Origin: Thermoactinospora rubra
GTDB taxonomy: Bacteria; Actinomycetota; Actinomycetes; Streptosporangiales; Streptosporangiaceae
DNA length: 64,000 nucleotides
Direction of reading: 5' to 3'
NCBI RefSeq assembly: GCF_002093975.1
Contig: NZ_KZ084324.1
Coordinates: forward strand, 390,755 to 454,754
A program made the translations under genes and the position numbers. A model generated the notes under the pieces. It was not told where the DNA came from, did not search any database, and saw nothing but the letters and a program-made list of their open reading frames with translations. Below are positions 36,153-46,444 of this stretch, piece by piece (position 1 is the first letter of the stretch; every line of letters starts with the position of its first letter).

Positions 36153-37352
36153 ATGTGGACCAGGGACTTCCGCCTCTTCTTCACCGCACGGACCGTCTCC
36201 ATGCTGGGCGCGGCCATGACGCCCGTGGCCACCGCGCTCGGCATGCACGGCGCCGGCTACGGCGCGACCGGGGTCGGCCTGGCGCTGGCCGCCTGGATGG
36301 CGCCGATGGCGGGGCTGATCCTGTTCGGCGGGGTCTTCATGGACCGTTTCACGCCGCGCAGGATGATGGTCGGCGCCGATGTGGCGCGCACGCTCACGCA
36401 GGCGGCGATCGGCGGCCTGTTCCTGGCGGGCCGCCCCGAGCTGTGGCAGGTCCTGGTCCTGACGGCGGTCTCCGGCGCGGCGGCGGCCATGTATCACCCG
36501 GGCGTCGCGGGCACGATCCCCAGGATCACGTCCGACGTGCAGCGCGCCAACGCCGCCCTGCGCGTCTCCGAGGCGATCATGCAGCTCGTGGGCCCCGGCC
36601 TGGCCGGCCTCCTGGTCGCGCCGGCGGGCGTGTGGGTGGTCTTCTTCGCCGACGCGGCCGGGTTCGCCGTCAGCGCGGCGAGCCTGCTGCTCATGCGCAC
36701 CCGGGTGCCCGCCGCCGCCGAGGAGCCGATGCTGGTGCGGCTGCGCGCGGGCTGGCGCGAGTTCAGCTCGCGGACCTGGATGTGGAGCGTCATCCTCATC
36801 TGGGTGATCTTCGGTGTCACCCTGTTCGGCCCGCTGATCCCGCTCGGCTCCGTGCTCGTCACGAGCGCGTACGGCCAGGCCGCCTACGGGCTGGTGATGT
36901 CGGCGTCCGGGGCCGGCACGATCATCGGCGGGCTCGTCGCCCTGCGGATCCGCCCGGTGCGTCCCCTCGCGGCGGGCGGGCTGGCCATGTTCCTGTTCGC
37001 GCTGGAGCCGCTGACCCTCTCGGCCCAGGCCCCGCTGGGCGTCATCATGGCCGGGCACGTGCTGGGCGGCGCCGGGTGGGCCTTCTGGTCGGTGATGTGG
37101 GCCACCAGCGTGCAGACCCATGTGCCGCAGCACGCGCTCAACCGCGTCAGCGCCTACGAGATCGGCGGCTCGGTGATGGCGATCCCCGTCGGGCAGGCGC
37201 TGGCCGGGCCGGTCGCGAGCGTCACGAGCGAGACCGACGTGCTGGCCGTCTCCGCCGCCGTGTCACTCGCCGGGAGTCTCGCGCTGCTGGCCGTACCCCA
37301 GATCAGGAGGCTCGGCCGCAAGACCGCCGAATGCTCCTCCTACGATGGGTGA
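36153..37352 (+). CDS. Major facilitator superfamily transporter
   Basis: A 399-residue MFS protein with about eleven or twelve hydrophobic segments, the loop motif GVFMDRFTPRRMM after helix 2 and a long central loop (MRTRVPAAAEEPMLVRLR). It resembles macrolide/drug effluxers of the MFS_3 (MefA-like) branch. TGGACA and TACTGT spaced by 19 bases end eight bases before the ATG, a likely promoter with nearly no leader. Its end overlaps the start of the MacA-like gene by eight bases, so the export genes downstream are probably co-expressed. Confidence 0.88.
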   Translation: MWTRDFRLFFTARTVSMLGAAMTPVATALGMHGAGYGATGVGLALAAWMAPMAGLILFGGVFMDRFTPRRMMVGADVARTLTQAAIGGLFLAGRPELWQVLVLTAVSGAAAAMYHPGVAGTIPRITSDVQRANAALRVSEAIMQLVGPGLAGLLVAPAGVWVVFFADAAGFAVSAASLLLMRTRVPAAAEEPMLVRLRAGWREFSSRTWMWSVILIWVIFGVTLFGPLIPLGSVLVTSAYGQAAYGLVMSASGAGTIIGGLVALRIRPVRPLAAGGLAMFLFALEPLTLSAQAPLGVIMAGHVLGGAGWAFWSVMWATSVQTHVPQHALNRVSAYEIGGSVMAIPVGQALAGPVASVTSETDVLAVSAAVSLAGSLALLAVPQIRRLGRKTAECSSYDG

Positions 37353-38694
37353 GGTGACGGTTCGTCGCGGAATCCCCTCGCTCGTCGTCTTGCTCGCCCT
37401 GGCCGGATGCTCCTCCGATGAGGCGCCCCAGGTCCAGTTCGGCGAGGTCAAGCGCGCCTCGGTGACCGAGGTGGTCGAGGCCCCCGCCACCATCGGGGCA
37501 CGGGCCACGGCCACGCTGCGTTCACCCGCGCAGGGGACCATCGCCAAGCTCTACGTGCGTGACGGGGATCGGGTCGAGAAGGGCCAGATCCTCGCCAAGA
37601 TCCGCTCTCCGCAGGCCGAGGACCAGCTCAAACAGGCGCGCAAGGCCGCGAGGACACCCGCCGCGCCGTCGTTCGGCGTGCCCGCGGTGCGGCTGGCCTC
37701 CTTCGACGCGCTCAAGCGCCAGGCGGCCCAGCACTTCGCCAAGGCGCGCGCCCACGCGGCCAAGGTCGAGGACCCGAGAGTCCGGCAGCAGCTCCTGTCG
37801 GCCATCAAGCTGGCCGAGGCGCAGCACCGGGCGCAGAGCCGTACCCTCGACAAGGTCATGGCGGACCTCAGCCGGTCCATCGGCGGCATGCTGTCGCAGG
37901 CCACCAGCGGCTTCGCGGCGTCCATGAACTCGCTGCGCGCCGCCACGGCCGCCCAGTCCAAGGCCGCGGTGAGGCTCGCCGAGGACACCGTCAAGGGGCT
38001 GACGATCAAGGCGCCCTTCTCGGGGATCGTCACGCTGGGCCGGGCCTCGGGCGGGAGCGGCGCGCCGAGCTCGCTGAGCGGCCTGCTCAGCCAGGTCCCC
38101 GGAGCCGCGCAGCAGCTTCCCTCCACCGCGGGCGCGCCGGGCGGGACCCCGGTCGCGGCGGGCGTGCCGGTGGCCGCGGGCGACGCGATCGTCACCGTGA
38201 CCGACGTGTCGGAGCTGACGCTGTCGGCGGACATCGACGAGACCGACGTGCTGCTCGTCAAGGAGGGCACGGAGGCGACCGTCGAGCTCGACGCCGTCCC
38301 CGGCGCGAGCTACACCGCCGAGGTCACCGGCGTGGGCGTCACCCCGATGGAGGCCTCCACCGGCGGGGTCAGTTACCCGGTACGGCTCAGCCTCGGCAAG
38401 GGCGTCTTCGACGACGGCAGCAAGGCGCCCACCCCCAAGCCCGGGATGAGCGCGGTGGCCCGGCTGACCGTCCGCGAGGCCCCCGACGCCGTGTCCGCCC
38501 CCACCTCCGCGATCGTGACGAGCGGCCGGGACAGCGTGGTCTGGGTGGTGCGCGACGGCAGGGCCGAACGCCGCGTCGTCAAGCTCGGCGCCCAGGGCGA
38601 GACGCTGGTGGAGGTCGTCAGCGGCCTGTCCGTCGGCGAGCGCATCGTCGTCAGGGGCGCCGACTCGGTACGGCAAGGCCAGCAGCTGACATGA
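37345..38694 (+). CDS. MacA-like efflux periplasmic adaptor lipoprotein
   Basis: A 449-residue membrane-fusion protein. A lipoprotein signal (VLLALAGC) anchors it outside the membrane. The lipoyl-type half motif [21 protein letters not shown] and its second half [14 protein letters not shown] flank a helical hairpin (about 95-205); beta-barrel and C-terminal parts follow ([35 protein letters not shown]). It couples to the ATPase and FtsX-type permease encoded next, with which it forms an ATGA-linked operon. Cargo unknown. Confidence 0.9.
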   Translation: MGEVTVRRGIPSLVVLLALAGCSSDEAPQVQFGEVKRASVTEVVEAPATIGARATATLRSPAQGTIAKLYVRDGDRVEKGQILAKIRSPQAEDQLKQARKAARTPAAPSFGVPAVRLASFDALKRQAAQHFAKARAHAAKVEDPRVRQQLLSAIKLAEAQHRAQSRTLDKVMADLSRSIGGMLSQATSGFAASMNSLRAATAAQSKAAVRLAEDTVKGLTIKAPFSGIVTLGRASGGSGAPSSLSGLLSQVPGAAQQLPSTAGAPGGTPVAAGVPVAAGDAIVTVTDVSELTLSADIDETDVLLVKEGTEATVELDAVPGASYTAEVTGVGVTPMEASTGGVSYPVRLSLGKGVFDDGSKAPTPKPGMSAVARLTVREAPDAVSAPTSAIVTSGRDSVVWVVRDGRAERRVVKLGAQGETLVEVVSGLSVGERIVVRGADSVRQGQQLT

Positions 38695-39374
38695 GCGCGC
38701 TGGAGGCCGTCGACCTGGTCAGGACCTACCGGCTCGACGGGGTCTCGGTGGACGCGCTGCGCGGCGTCACGCTGACCGTCGAGCCGGGGGAGTTCGCGGC
38801 CATCCTGGGCCCGTCCGGCTCGGGCAAGTCCACGCTCATGCACCTGCTGGGCTGCCTGGACCGGCCCACGTCGGGCGTGTTGCGCGTGGGCGGCGTGGAG
38901 GTCGCCGGGCTGTCCGACGCCGAGCTGGCCGAGCTGCGCAACCGCACGATCGGGTTCGTCTTCCAGTCCTTCCACCTGCTGGCGCGCACCTCGGCGCTGG
39001 AGAACGTGGCCCTGCCGCTCGTCTACCGGGGCGTGCCGCGCGCCGAGCGGCTCGCCCGCGCCCGCGCCGCCCTGGAGTCGGTGGGGCTCGGCCACCGGCT
39101 GGACCACCGCCCCTCGCAGATGTCGGGCGGCGAGCAGCAGCGGGTGGCCATCGCCAGGGCGCTGGTCGGCGAGCCGGAGGTGCTGCTGGCCGACGAGCCC
39201 ACCGGCAACCTGGACACCCGCAACGGGTCGGAGGTGATGAGGATCCTCACCTCACTCAACGAGGAGCGGGGCGTGGCCGTCGTGCTGGTCACCCACGAGC
39301 CGGAGATCGCCGCGCACGCCCGCAGGCAGATCCACGTGCGCGACGGCCTGATCGAAGCGGACACCCGGTCATGA
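38691..39374 (+). CDS. MacB-type ABC transporter ATP-binding protein
   Basis: A 227-residue ATPase of the LolD/MacB family: Walker [10 protein letters not shown], signature MSGGEQQR, Walker [13 protein letters not shown] and switch His VLVTHEPEI. It overlaps the adaptor gene upstream and the permease gene downstream by four bases each (ATGA). The three proteins form a MacAB-like unit that uses ATP to drive export or mechanical signalling across the membrane. Confidence 0.95.
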   Translation: MSALEAVDLVRTYRLDGVSVDALRGVTLTVEPGEFAAILGPSGSGKSTLMHLLGCLDRPTSGVLRVGGVEVAGLSDAELAELRNRTIGFVFQSFHLLARTSALENVALPLVYRGVPRAERLARARAALESVGLGHRLDHRPSQMSGGEQQRVAIARALVGEPEVLLADEPTGNLDTRNGSEVMRILTSLNEERGVAVVLVTHEPEIAAHARRQIHVRDGLIEADTRS

Positions 39375-40555
39375 GGCGGCGCGAGGCGTTCCTGATCGCG
39401 CTGGAGGCGTTGCGGGTCAACCGCATGCGCAGCGGCCTGACCATGCTGGGGGTCATCATCGGCGTGCTGTCGGTGGTGATCCTCGTGTCGGTCGGCACCG
39501 GGGCCAAGGACACCATCGAGCGGGAGATCTCCGGCCTGGGCAGCAACATCATCCTGGTCGTTGCCGGGCGGCTGAACGTCGCCGCGGCCCCCACCCAGGG
39601 CCGGCTGACCCTGGAGGACGCCGCCTACGTGGGCCGCGTCGTCGGCGACCCGTCCCGGGTGACGGTCTCCCTGCAGTCGGGCGAGACGGTCCGCGTGGGG
39701 CAGGCCGAGCAGTTCGCCACCGTCGTCGGCACCGACCACAACCTGCCCAACGTCTTCGACCGGCCGCTGGACAAGGGCCGCCACCTCAGCGAGACCGACG
39801 TCGACACCCGCCGCCGGGTGGCGATCCTCGGCGCGGAGGTGGCCGACCGGCTCTTCGGCGACGTGGACCCGATCGGCCGCCAGGTCTCCATCGCCGGGGC
39901 GCGCTTCCGCGTCGTGGGCGTCTACGCCACCGTCGGCGCGACCTTCGGCGTGGCCAGGGACCAGGAGGTGCACGTCCCGGTCACGACCGCGCAGCGGCTG
40001 TTCGGGCTGCCGCGGCTGAACGGCATCGCCGTGGGCGCCTCGGGGCCCGACGAGGTCGAGCCGCTCCAGCGGCGCATCGTGAGCGCGCTGGAGCAGCGCC
40101 ACCCCGGCGAGCCGTTCTCGGCCGTCACCCAGACGCAGCTGCTCGGCACCATCGGCACGGTCATCGACATGCTCACCGGCGTGCTGGCCGCCATCGCGGG
40201 CATCGCGCTGCTCGTCGGCGGCGTCGGGGTGTCCAACATCATGCTCGTCAGCGTGCGCGAGCGGACCCGCGAGATCGGCCTGCGCAAGGCGCTGGGCGCC
40301 CGCCAGCGGGACGTCCTCACCCAGTTCCTCATCGAGGCCGTGCTGCTGACGACCATCGGCGGGATCATCGGCATCCTGCTGGGCGTCGGCGGCTCGCTCG
40401 CGATCGGGGCGTTCACGCCGGTGCCGACCTCGATCACGTGGTGGTCGATCGCGCTGGCGTTCTGCGTGTCGGCGGCCGTGGGCGTGTTCTTCGGTGTGGC
40501 CCCCGCCCGCAGGGCCGGACGGCTCGACCCCGTCGTCGCGCTGCGGGCGGAGTGA
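39371..40555 (+). CDS. MacB-like ABC transporter permease (FtsX domain)
   Basis: A 394-residue permease: one N-terminal membrane helix after [20 protein letters not shown], a large extracellular MacB periplasmic core domain (about 60-265) and three C-terminal helices of the FtsX domain with [21 protein letters not shown] between the first two. It ends the MFS-MacA-MacB-type operon and meets the ABC-2 permease gene tail to tail with a one-base gap. Confidence 0.94.
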   Translation: MRRREAFLIALEALRVNRMRSGLTMLGVIIGVLSVVILVSVGTGAKDTIEREISGLGSNIILVVAGRLNVAAAPTQGRLTLEDAAYVGRVVGDPSRVTVSLQSGETVRVGQAEQFATVVGTDHNLPNVFDRPLDKGRHLSETDVDTRRRVAILGAEVADRLFGDVDPIGRQVSIAGARFRVVGVYATVGATFGVARDQEVHVPVTTAQRLFGLPRLNGIAVGASGPDEVEPLQRRIVSALEQRHPGEPFSAVTQTQLLGTIGTVIDMLTGVLAAIAGIALLVGGVGVSNIMLVSVRERTREIGLRKALGARQRDVLTQFLIEAVLLTTIGGIIGILLGVGGSLAIGAFTPVPTSITWWSIALAFCVSAAVGVFFGVAPARRAGRLDPVVALRAE

Positions 40556-40556
40556 G

Positions 40557-41294
40557 TCAGGCGTCCCTGCGCTGGAGCAGGACGGCGGCGACGGCCATGG
40601 TGACCGCGATCCAGCCCAGGTAGACCGCGTAGCCCTGCCACGGGCCCAGCGTCCCCGGCGTGTGCACCAGGTCCATCACCCGCCGCCCGGCGTTGAGCGT
40701 GACGAAATCGGAGGCACGGCCGGGCAGCAGCGTGGACAGCTGCGGCGCCACCATGGTCATGGCGATGACCGCCACGACGGCCCCGGCCGTGTGCCTGATC
40801 AGCGCGCCCAGGGCGAGCCCGAACAGCCCGCTGGCGGTGAGGAGCAGCGCCGCGCCGACCAGGGCACGCAGCACACCGGGATCGCCCAGGGAGACGGCCA
40901 CAGGGGTGTCGCGCAGCAGCACCTGGGTCAGGAAGAACGCCGCGAAGGCGATCAGCAGCGTGTACGCCAGGGACACGGCGGTGAACACCACCGCCTTGCC
41001 GGACAGGAGCCTGAGCCGTTGCGGCACGGCCTGCAGCGAGGTGTGGATCATGCCGGTCCGGTACTCGCCCGAGATCACCAGCACGCCGGTCGACGCGAGC
41101 ACGAGCAGGGCGAACGGCATCCCGGCGAGAGCCACGTCGAGACCGTTCAGCCCGCCGGGGGCGCCCTGGTTGACGACCGTGATGCTCCTGAGCACCGCGA
41201 TGCCGACCAGGATCACGCCGGTCACGGCGAGCGTCCAGACCGTGGACCGCACCGAGCGGAGCTTGGTCCATTCGGACCGGAAGATGTCGATCAT
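40557..41294 (-). CDS. ABC-2 type transporter permease
   Basis: A 245-residue membrane protein with six hydrophobic segments, opening with the family pattern IDIFRSEWTKLRSVRSTVW. It is the channel partner of the ATPase gene immediately upstream, with which it overlaps by four bases. The type matches bacitracin- or lantibiotic-like self-protection exporters, and the next operon encodes a two-component system that could control it. Confidence 0.9.
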   Translation of the reverse strand: MIDIFRSEWTKLRSVRSTVWTLAVTGVILVGIAVLRSITVVNQGAPGGLNGLDVALAGMPFALLVLASTGVLVISGEYRTGMIHTSLQAVPQRLRLLSGKAVVFTAVSLAYTLLIAFAAFFLTQVLLRDTPVAVSLGDPGVLRALVGAALLLTASGLFGLALGALIRHTAGAVVAVIAMTMVAPQLSTLLPGRASDFVTLNAGRRVMDLVHTPGTLGPWQGYAVYLGWIAVTMAVAAVLLQRRDA

Positions 41295-42181
41295 GCGGAG
41301 TACTCCAGACTGTCCTTGGTGAGCTCCATGTAGGCCGCCTCGAGCGTGGGTTGCACGGACGTGAGCTCCTCCAGCTCCAGGCCGGCGCGTGCGGTGAGCG
41401 TGCCGATCTCCAGCGGCGTCATCCCCGTGACCCGCAGGTGGTCGTGGTGGAGGTCGCCGGCGCCCAGCAGCGCGTACACCTCGGCCAGGTGCGGCGAGCG
41501 CACCCGCACGTATCCCTGCGAGCTGCGGGCGATGAACTCCGCCACGCTCGTGTCGGCGATCAGGCGGCCCTTGCCGATGACGACGAGGTGGTCGGCCGTC
41601 TGCGCCATCTCGCTCATCAGGTGGCTGGAGACGAAGACGGCCCTGCCCTCGGCCGCCAGCTTGCGCATCAGCGTGCGTATCCAGAGGATCCCGTCGGGAT
41701 CCAGGCCGTTGACCGGCTCGTCGAACAGCAGGATCTCCGGGTCGCCCAGCAGCGCGGCCGCGATGCCGAGCCGCTGCGCCATGCCGAGCGAGAACCCGCC
41801 GATCCGGCGCCCGGCGACCTTCTCCAGGCCCACGAGCTCCAGCACCTGGCCCACGCGCTCGCGCGGCAGGCCGTTGCTCTGGGCGATGGCCAGCAGGTGG
41901 TTGTGCGCGCTGCGCCCGCCGTGCACCGCACGCGCGTCGAGCACCGCGCCCACCTTGCGCAGGGGATGCCTCAGCTTCCCGTACGGCACGCCGCCGACGA
42001 GGACCGAGCCGGAGGTGGGCCGGTCGAGTCCGAGGATCATGCGCATCGTCGTGGACTTGCCCGCGCCGTTCGGGCCGAGGAAGCCCGTCACCCGTCCGGC
42101 CGCCACCTCGAACGACAGGTCGCTCACGGCCGTGGTCCTGCCGTAGCGTTTGGTCAGGTTCGTCGCCTTGATCGGGGTCAT
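41291..42181 (-). CDS. ABC transporter ATP-binding protein (BcrA/CcmA type)
   Basis: A 296-residue ATPase with Walker A GPNGAGKST, signature FSLGMAQRLG, Walker B ILLFDEPVNGLDPDG and SSHLMSEMAQTAD. The C-terminal extension (about 215-296) is the usual one of BcrA-like subunits. CTGGAGG precedes the ATG at 42181; the open frame continues far upstream only as a shadow of the response-regulator gene. Works with the ABC-2 permease downstream. Confidence 0.93.
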   Translation of the reverse strand: MTPIKATNLTKRYGRTTAVSDLSFEVAAGRVTGFLGPNGAGKSTTMRMILGLDRPTSGSVLVGGVPYGKLRHPLRKVGAVLDARAVHGGRSAHNHLLAIAQSNGLPRERVGQVLELVGLEKVAGRRIGGFSLGMAQRLGIAAALLGDPEILLFDEPVNGLDPDGILWIRTLMRKLAAEGRAVFVSSHLMSEMAQTADHLVVIGKGRLIADTSVAEFIARSSQGYVRVRSPHLAEVYALLGAGDLHHDHLRVTGMTPLEIGTLTARAGLELEELTSVQPTLEAAYMELTKDSLEYSA

Positions 42182-42261
42182 GCCTCCAGGGTCCGCGGCG
42201 CGCGCGGCGAAAACCTCCTGCCGCGGAACCGTTCGGCGCGGCGGCCTCTGGGAGCCGGGTC

Positions 42262-42918
42262 CTACTCCCCGGGGGTGACCAGTCCCGCCTCGTAGGCGGC
42301 GATGACGGCCTGCGCCCGGTCCTTGACGCCGAGCTTGGCGAACAGGCTCGTCACGTGGTTCTTCACGGTGGACGGCGAGACGCCCAGATCGCCGGAGATC
42401 TCGGTGTTCGACCGGCCCCTGGCGATCAGGGTCAGCACGTCGCGCTCGCGATCGGTGAGTTCGGGCAGGGGCGTGCGGGATCGCCGGGGCGCCCGGCCGG
42501 CGCGGACGAACGTCCCGATCAGGCGGATCAGCAGCCGGGGAGCGACCGCCGCCTCGCCCCGGTGCACCACGCGGACCCCTTCCACCAGCTCCTCGGGAGA
42601 CACGTCCTTGGGCAGGAAGCCGTGTGCGCCCGCCCTGAGCGCCGCCACGACGTTCTCGTCCAGGTCGAAGGTGCTCAGCACGAGGACCCTGGTCGACGGC
42701 AGCTCGGCGGTGATCAGCTCGGTGGCGGCGATGCCGTCCATGCCGGGCATGTGCAGGTCCATCAGCACCACGTCCGGCCGCAGGTCGCGGCTGAGCCGTA
42801 CCGCCTGCTCGCCCTCGGCGGCCTCGCCGACCACGCGGATGCCGGGCTGGGCGTCGAGCATGAGGCGGAAGCCGGTGCGGGCCAGCGCCTCGTCGTCGGC
42901 CAGCAGAACCGTGATCAC
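42262..42918 (-). CDS. LuxR/NarL-family response regulator
   Basis: A 218-residue regulator: receiver domain (LLADDEALART, phospho-acceptor Asp near 54 in VLMDLHMPGMDG, FLPKDVSPEEL) and a C-terminal LuxR-type helix-turn-helix (LTDRERDVLTLIARG, STVKNHVTSLFAKLGVKDR). The GTG start overlaps the stop of the histidine-kinase gene, marking the cognate pair. The ABC-2 exporter operon begins 80 bases downstream on the same strand and is the likely target. Confidence 0.93.
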   Translation of the reverse strand: MITVLLADDEALARTGFRLMLDAQPGIRVVGEAAEGEQAVRLSRDLRPDVVLMDLHMPGMDGIAATELITAELPSTRVLVLSTFDLDENVVAALRAGAHGFLPKDVSPEELVEGVRVVHRGEAAVAPRLLIRLIGTFVRAGRAPRRSRTPLPELTDRERDVLTLIARGRSNTEISGDLGVSPSTVKNHVTSLFAKLGVKDRAQAVIAAYEAGLVTPGE

Positions 42919-44030
42919 TGCTGCTCCAGCGGAAGGTAGGCGTACACGCGGAAGCCGCCATGCCGGCGGGATCCGGTCTCCAGGCGGCCGCCGCACAGCG
43001 CCACCCGCTCGGCCATGCCGCTCAGGCCGTACCCGGAGGAGCCGCCCTTCGCGCCCGGGCCGTCGTCGAGCACCTCCACCTCGACCGCGTCGGCGAGGTA
43101 GGCGAGGCGGACGCCGGCCCGCGCTCCGGGGGCGTGCTTCCTGCTGTTGGTGAGGGCCTCCTGGACGACCCGGTAGACCGCGTGGTCGACCGACGCGGGG
43201 AGCGGGCGCGGGGTCCCGGTGACCTGGAGGGAGGCGTTCCTGGACTGCTCGACGAGGGCGGGCAGGCGCTCGACGCCGACGCCCGTGGCCGCGTCCGGTC
43301 CGTCGCCGTCGTCGGCCCTGAGCACGTGGAGTAACTGGCGCATCTCGGCGAGGGCCTGGCGGGCGGTCTGCTCGGCCGACGCGAGCGCCTCGCGGGCGGC
43401 GGCCGGCTCCGGCGGCAGGACGGCGCGGGCCCCGCCGACCAGCGCGTTGATCACGCTCAGATGGTGGGCGACCACGTCGTGCAGCTCGCGGGCGATGCGC
43501 CGCCGCTCGGCGCGCACCGCCGCCTCGGCACGCTCCTGCTGCCCGCGTTCGACCAGCTCCGCGCGCAGCCGTACCAGCTGGCCCACGATGGTCGGCAACG
43601 CGATGCCGATCACGACGGAGAGCATCGGGCCGACCGCGGACTGCGGTCTGCCGGGCTCGTAGAACCCGTACACCGCCATGCCCATGTAGGCCAGCGTGAC
43701 CGCGCCCGCGGTGATCGCCGTGGTACGGCCCGCGGTGTAGCGGCCCAGGCTGTAGAGGGCGATCACCAGCGGCACGTTGCCGGACTCCGTCAGGCCGCCG
43801 GTCTGTGCGGCCAGATTGACCAGGGCGACCGCCGCCGTGGCCGCGACGGGACGGCTGCGCCGTACCAGCAAGGGCAGGGTCGCGACGCCGAACACCACGG
43901 CGCCCCAGGCGTCGTGGCCGGCTCCCCGCAGGAAGCCGGAGACCGCGCCCAGCCCCGAGACCAGGGCGAACACGGCGACCAGCGCGGTGTCCTGCACCCT
44001 GGGGCTGCGGAGGAAGGCGATCAGCCGCAC
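42915..44030 (-). CDS. Membrane sensor histidine kinase (HisKA_3 type)
   Basis: A 371-residue kinase with about five hydrophobic segments in its first 155 residues and only short loops between them, so it probably senses within the membrane. The dimerisation helix is RIARELHDVVAHHLSV with His near 184, followed by the ATPase domain (VVQEALTNSRKHAPG, DDGPG, YGLSGMAERV). The longest frame starts at GTG 44039, but that codon lies within a TAGGGT hexamer. The GTG at 44030, seven bases after it, is the better, leaderless start. Confidence 0.9.
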   Translation of the reverse strand: MRLIAFLRSPRVQDTALVAVFALVSGLGAVSGFLRGAGHDAWGAVVFGVATLPLLVRRSRPVAATAAVALVNLAAQTGGLTESGNVPLVIALYSLGRYTAGRTTAITAGAVTLAYMGMAVYGFYEPGRPQSAVGPMLSVVIGIALPTIVGQLVRLRAELVERGQQERAEAAVRAERRRIARELHDVVAHHLSVINALVGGARAVLPPEPAAAREALASAEQTARQALAEMRQLLHVLRADDGDGPDAATGVGVERLPALVEQSRNASLQVTGTPRPLPASVDHAVYRVVQEALTNSRKHAPGARAGVRLAYLADAVEVEVLDDGPGAKGGSSGYGLSGMAERVALCGGRLETGSRRHGGFRVYAYLPLEQQ

Positions 44031-44037
44031 GCACCGC

Positions 44038-44043
44038 ACCCTA
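44038..44043 (-). promoter_or_regulatory. -10 element of a predicted leaderless promoter (membrane histidine kinase)
   Basis: TAGGGT on the minus strand, ending seven bases before the GTG at 44030 and overlapping the longer alternative start. Confidence 0.5.
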
Positions 44044-44171
44044 ACGCGCCCGCAAGCGGAACAAACGAGGATCTTTCATCCCGGTGAAGCTCGGCGCACC
44101 ATGCTCGCAGGCGGGTGACCACCGGCCGTGACGGCTGCGGTAACGTCGCCACGAGAACGAGGAGGACTGTG

Positions 44172-45335
44172 ATGGCTGGACGGGCGCGGGTGATCTGGGA
44201 CGACGCCCTCACCTCCTACAACTTCGGTCCCGGGCATCCCCTCGCGCCCATCAGGGTCGAGCTGACCATGGCGCTGTCGCGCGAGCTCGGCGTGCTGGAC
44301 AAGGCCGACCTGGCGGGCTGCGCCCCGGCGAGCGACGACGAGCTGGCGCTGGTCCACAAACGCGACTACATCGAGGCGGTCAAGCGGGTCTCGGCGGACG
44401 GCAGGCCGGACCTCACCGTGGGGCTGGGGACGCCGGACAACCCGGCCTTCGCGGGCGTGCACGAGGCCTCCGCGCTGATCGCGGGCGCGTCGCTGGCCGC
44501 CGCCCGGGCGGTCTACGAGGGTACGGCGGAGCACGCGGTCAACGTGGCGGGCGGGCTGCACCACGCGATGGCCGGACTGGCCAGCGGGTTCTGCGTCTAC
44601 AACGATCCGGCGGTGGCGATCGCGTGGCTGCTGTCGCGGGGCGTGTCAAGGATCGCCTACGTGGACGTGGACGTCCACCACGGGGACGGCGTGCAGGCGT
44701 TGTTCTACGACGATCCGCGGGTGCTGACCATCAGCCTGCACGAGAGCCCCCGCACGCTGTTCCCGGGGACGGGGTGGCCGGAGGAGACCGGCGCCGAGGG
44801 CACGGCGGTCAACGTCGCCCTCCCGGCCGGGTGCGGCGACGCGGGATGGCTGCGGGCCTTCCACGCGGTCGTGCCCCCGCTGCTGCGCGAGTTCGCGCCG
44901 GAGGTGCTGGTCACCCAGCACGGGTGCGACAGCCACGCGCTGGACCCGCTGGCGCACCTCATGCTCAGCGTGGACGGGCAGCGGGCGGCCTACCAGGCGC
45001 TGCACCGGCTGGCGCACGAGACGGCCGGCGGGCGGTGGATCGCCACCGGGGGCGGGGGGTACGAGCTGGTCCAGGTCGTGCCGCGGGTGTGGACGCACCT
45101 GATCGCGGAGGCCTCCGGGCACCCTCTGGACCCGTCGACGCCCACGGGCGAGGCCTGGCGGGCGCTGGTGCGCGAGCGCACCCGGGAGACGCCGCCGCTG
45201 ACGATGACGGACGGGCGGACGGCGGAATTCCACGATATTTCCGGCGGTTATGACCCGTCAGACCCCATCGACCGGGCCATCATGGCGACGCGCAACGCGG
45301 TCTTCCCGCTCCACGGGCTGGATCCCATGCCCTGA
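44172..45335 (+). CDS. Acetoin utilization protein AcuC-like (class I histone-deacetylase fold)
   Basis: A 387-residue zinc hydrolase. Motifs of the deacetylase family are GGLHHAMAGLASGFCVYND, YVDVDVHHGDGVQ with the zinc-binding Asp and His, VLTISLHESP, VLVTQHGCDSH and ATGGGGYEL. AcuC deacetylates acetyl-CoA synthetase in Bacillus; a role in lysine deacetylation is likely. GGAGGA lies five bases before the ATG. A phosphatase gene follows on the same strand after 62 bases. Confidence 0.92.
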   Translation: MAGRARVIWDDALTSYNFGPGHPLAPIRVELTMALSRELGVLDKADLAGCAPASDDELALVHKRDYIEAVKRVSADGRPDLTVGLGTPDNPAFAGVHEASALIAGASLAAARAVYEGTAEHAVNVAGGLHHAMAGLASGFCVYNDPAVAIAWLLSRGVSRIAYVDVDVHHGDGVQALFYDDPRVLTISLHESPRTLFPGTGWPEETGAEGTAVNVALPAGCGDAGWLRAFHAVVPPLLREFAPEVLVTQHGCDSHALDPLAHLMLSVDGQRAAYQALHRLAHETAGGRWIATGGGGYELVQVVPRVWTHLIAEASGHPLDPSTPTGEAWRALVRERTRETPPLTMTDGRTAEFHDISGGYDPSDPIDRAIMATRNAVFPLHGLDPMP

Positions 45336-45397
45336 CGGGGCCGCGGACGGCGGGGCGCGTAAGCTCCCGAAGGGTGCCACGAGAAAGGGAGGCCTCA

Positions 45398-46180
45398 GTG
45401 CTCAGCCGCGACGAACTCCGCGAGCACCTGATCAGGACCCGCATCGCGGGCGACGTCGCGACCTCTCGCGAGAACAACCTCGACCACTACGCCTCCCTGG
45501 CCAACCGCGACCCGAGCTACACCTTCGGCCTGAGCTTCGAGCAGGAGTGGTCCTTCCGCGACATCCTCGCCCTCATGGCCAAGTCCGTGGGCGTCAGCCC
45601 CGACCCCGCCCACCACGCCGGCCAGGACACCATCGACCCCGACCGCACCATCGACGCCCTGGACGCCATGGCCGACCGCATCGCCGCGGCGCTGCGGAAG
45701 GACAGCCCGAAGCTACTGTTCGCGACCGGCCATCCCACCGGCCTGCTGGCCATCCACCTGGAGCTGGCCCGCCTCGCCAGGGAACGCGGCGCCACGCTGC
45801 TGTCCCCGGCCGAGGGCTGGGCCTACTACGGCTCGGGGTTCGGCCGCCGCCGGGTGATCCGCTACCTCGGCGACGTGGCGATGCTCGACGACCGCGGCGG
45901 ATTCGTGCACACCCACGACGCCGCGCCGATGGAGGCGATGATCGCCGCGATGGGCGGCGAGCGGCCCGACCTGGTGGTCGCCGACCACGGCTGGGCGGGC
46001 GCCGCGGCGGAGGCGGGCATCCCGACCGTGGGCTTCGCGGACAGCAACGACCCCGCCCTGTTCCTCGGCGAGGCCGAGGGCAAGATCGACGTGGTCGTCC
46101 CGCTCGATGACAATGTGCTGCCAAGATATTACTCTCCGTTGACAGAGTGGCTCGTCACAGGAGTCTCACGAGCCAGCTGA
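45398..46180 (+). CDS. Phosphatase-like conserved actinobacterial protein
   Basis: A 260-residue soluble protein of a family usually labelled phosphatase in streptomycetes, where it keeps the same neighbourhood with BldC-like and bS22-like genes. Conserved stretches are GNVATxRENNL-like AGDVATSRENNLDHY, WSFRDILALMAKS, GQDTIDPDRTIDALD, LLFATGHPTGLL, VVADHGWAGAA and FADSNDPALFLGEAEG. The activity is not proven and I see no classical phosphatase motif. The GTG at 45398 has AAAGGGAGG five bases upstream; TAAGCT at 45360-45365 is a possible -10. Confidence 0.75.
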   Translation: MLSRDELREHLIRTRIAGDVATSRENNLDHYASLANRDPSYTFGLSFEQEWSFRDILALMAKSVGVSPDPAHHAGQDTIDPDRTIDALDAMADRIAAALRKDSPKLLFATGHPTGLLAIHLELARLARERGATLLSPAEGWAYYGSGFGRRRVIRYLGDVAMLDDRGGFVHTHDAAPMEAMIAAMGGERPDLVVADHGWAGAAAEAGIPTVGFADSNDPALFLGEAEGKIDVVVPLDDNVLPRYYSPLTEWLVTGVSRAS

Positions 46181-46392
46181 GTCCGATTCGGCCCTCCCTA
46201 TACCGTCTTTTCGCGCCTGCATTTGGGGAGGCTTGTCGTCCCTTTGCCAACTCTTGGGAGGGGTGGGGCGACTCTTATGTGTACGAAGTTGTCCAGACTC
46301 GACCTTGAGGCGAGGGGCTCGGCCCGGCTGCTGGCCAGCGTGTTTGCGCGTTTGGCTGACAGGGGGCTCCGGAGACTGAGAAAATAGGGGGT

Positions 46393-46420
46393 TTGCGCAC
46401 CCGGAGTCCCGACTTACGCT
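46393..46420 (+). promoter_or_regulatory. Possible promoter of the BldC-like gene
   Basis: TTGCGC (46393-46398) and TACGCT (46415-46420) with a 16-base spacer. The 264-base gap upstream otherwise shows no gene. Confidence 0.35.
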
Positions 46421-46444
46421 GACGGCAGTAGACGTGCGTGAGCA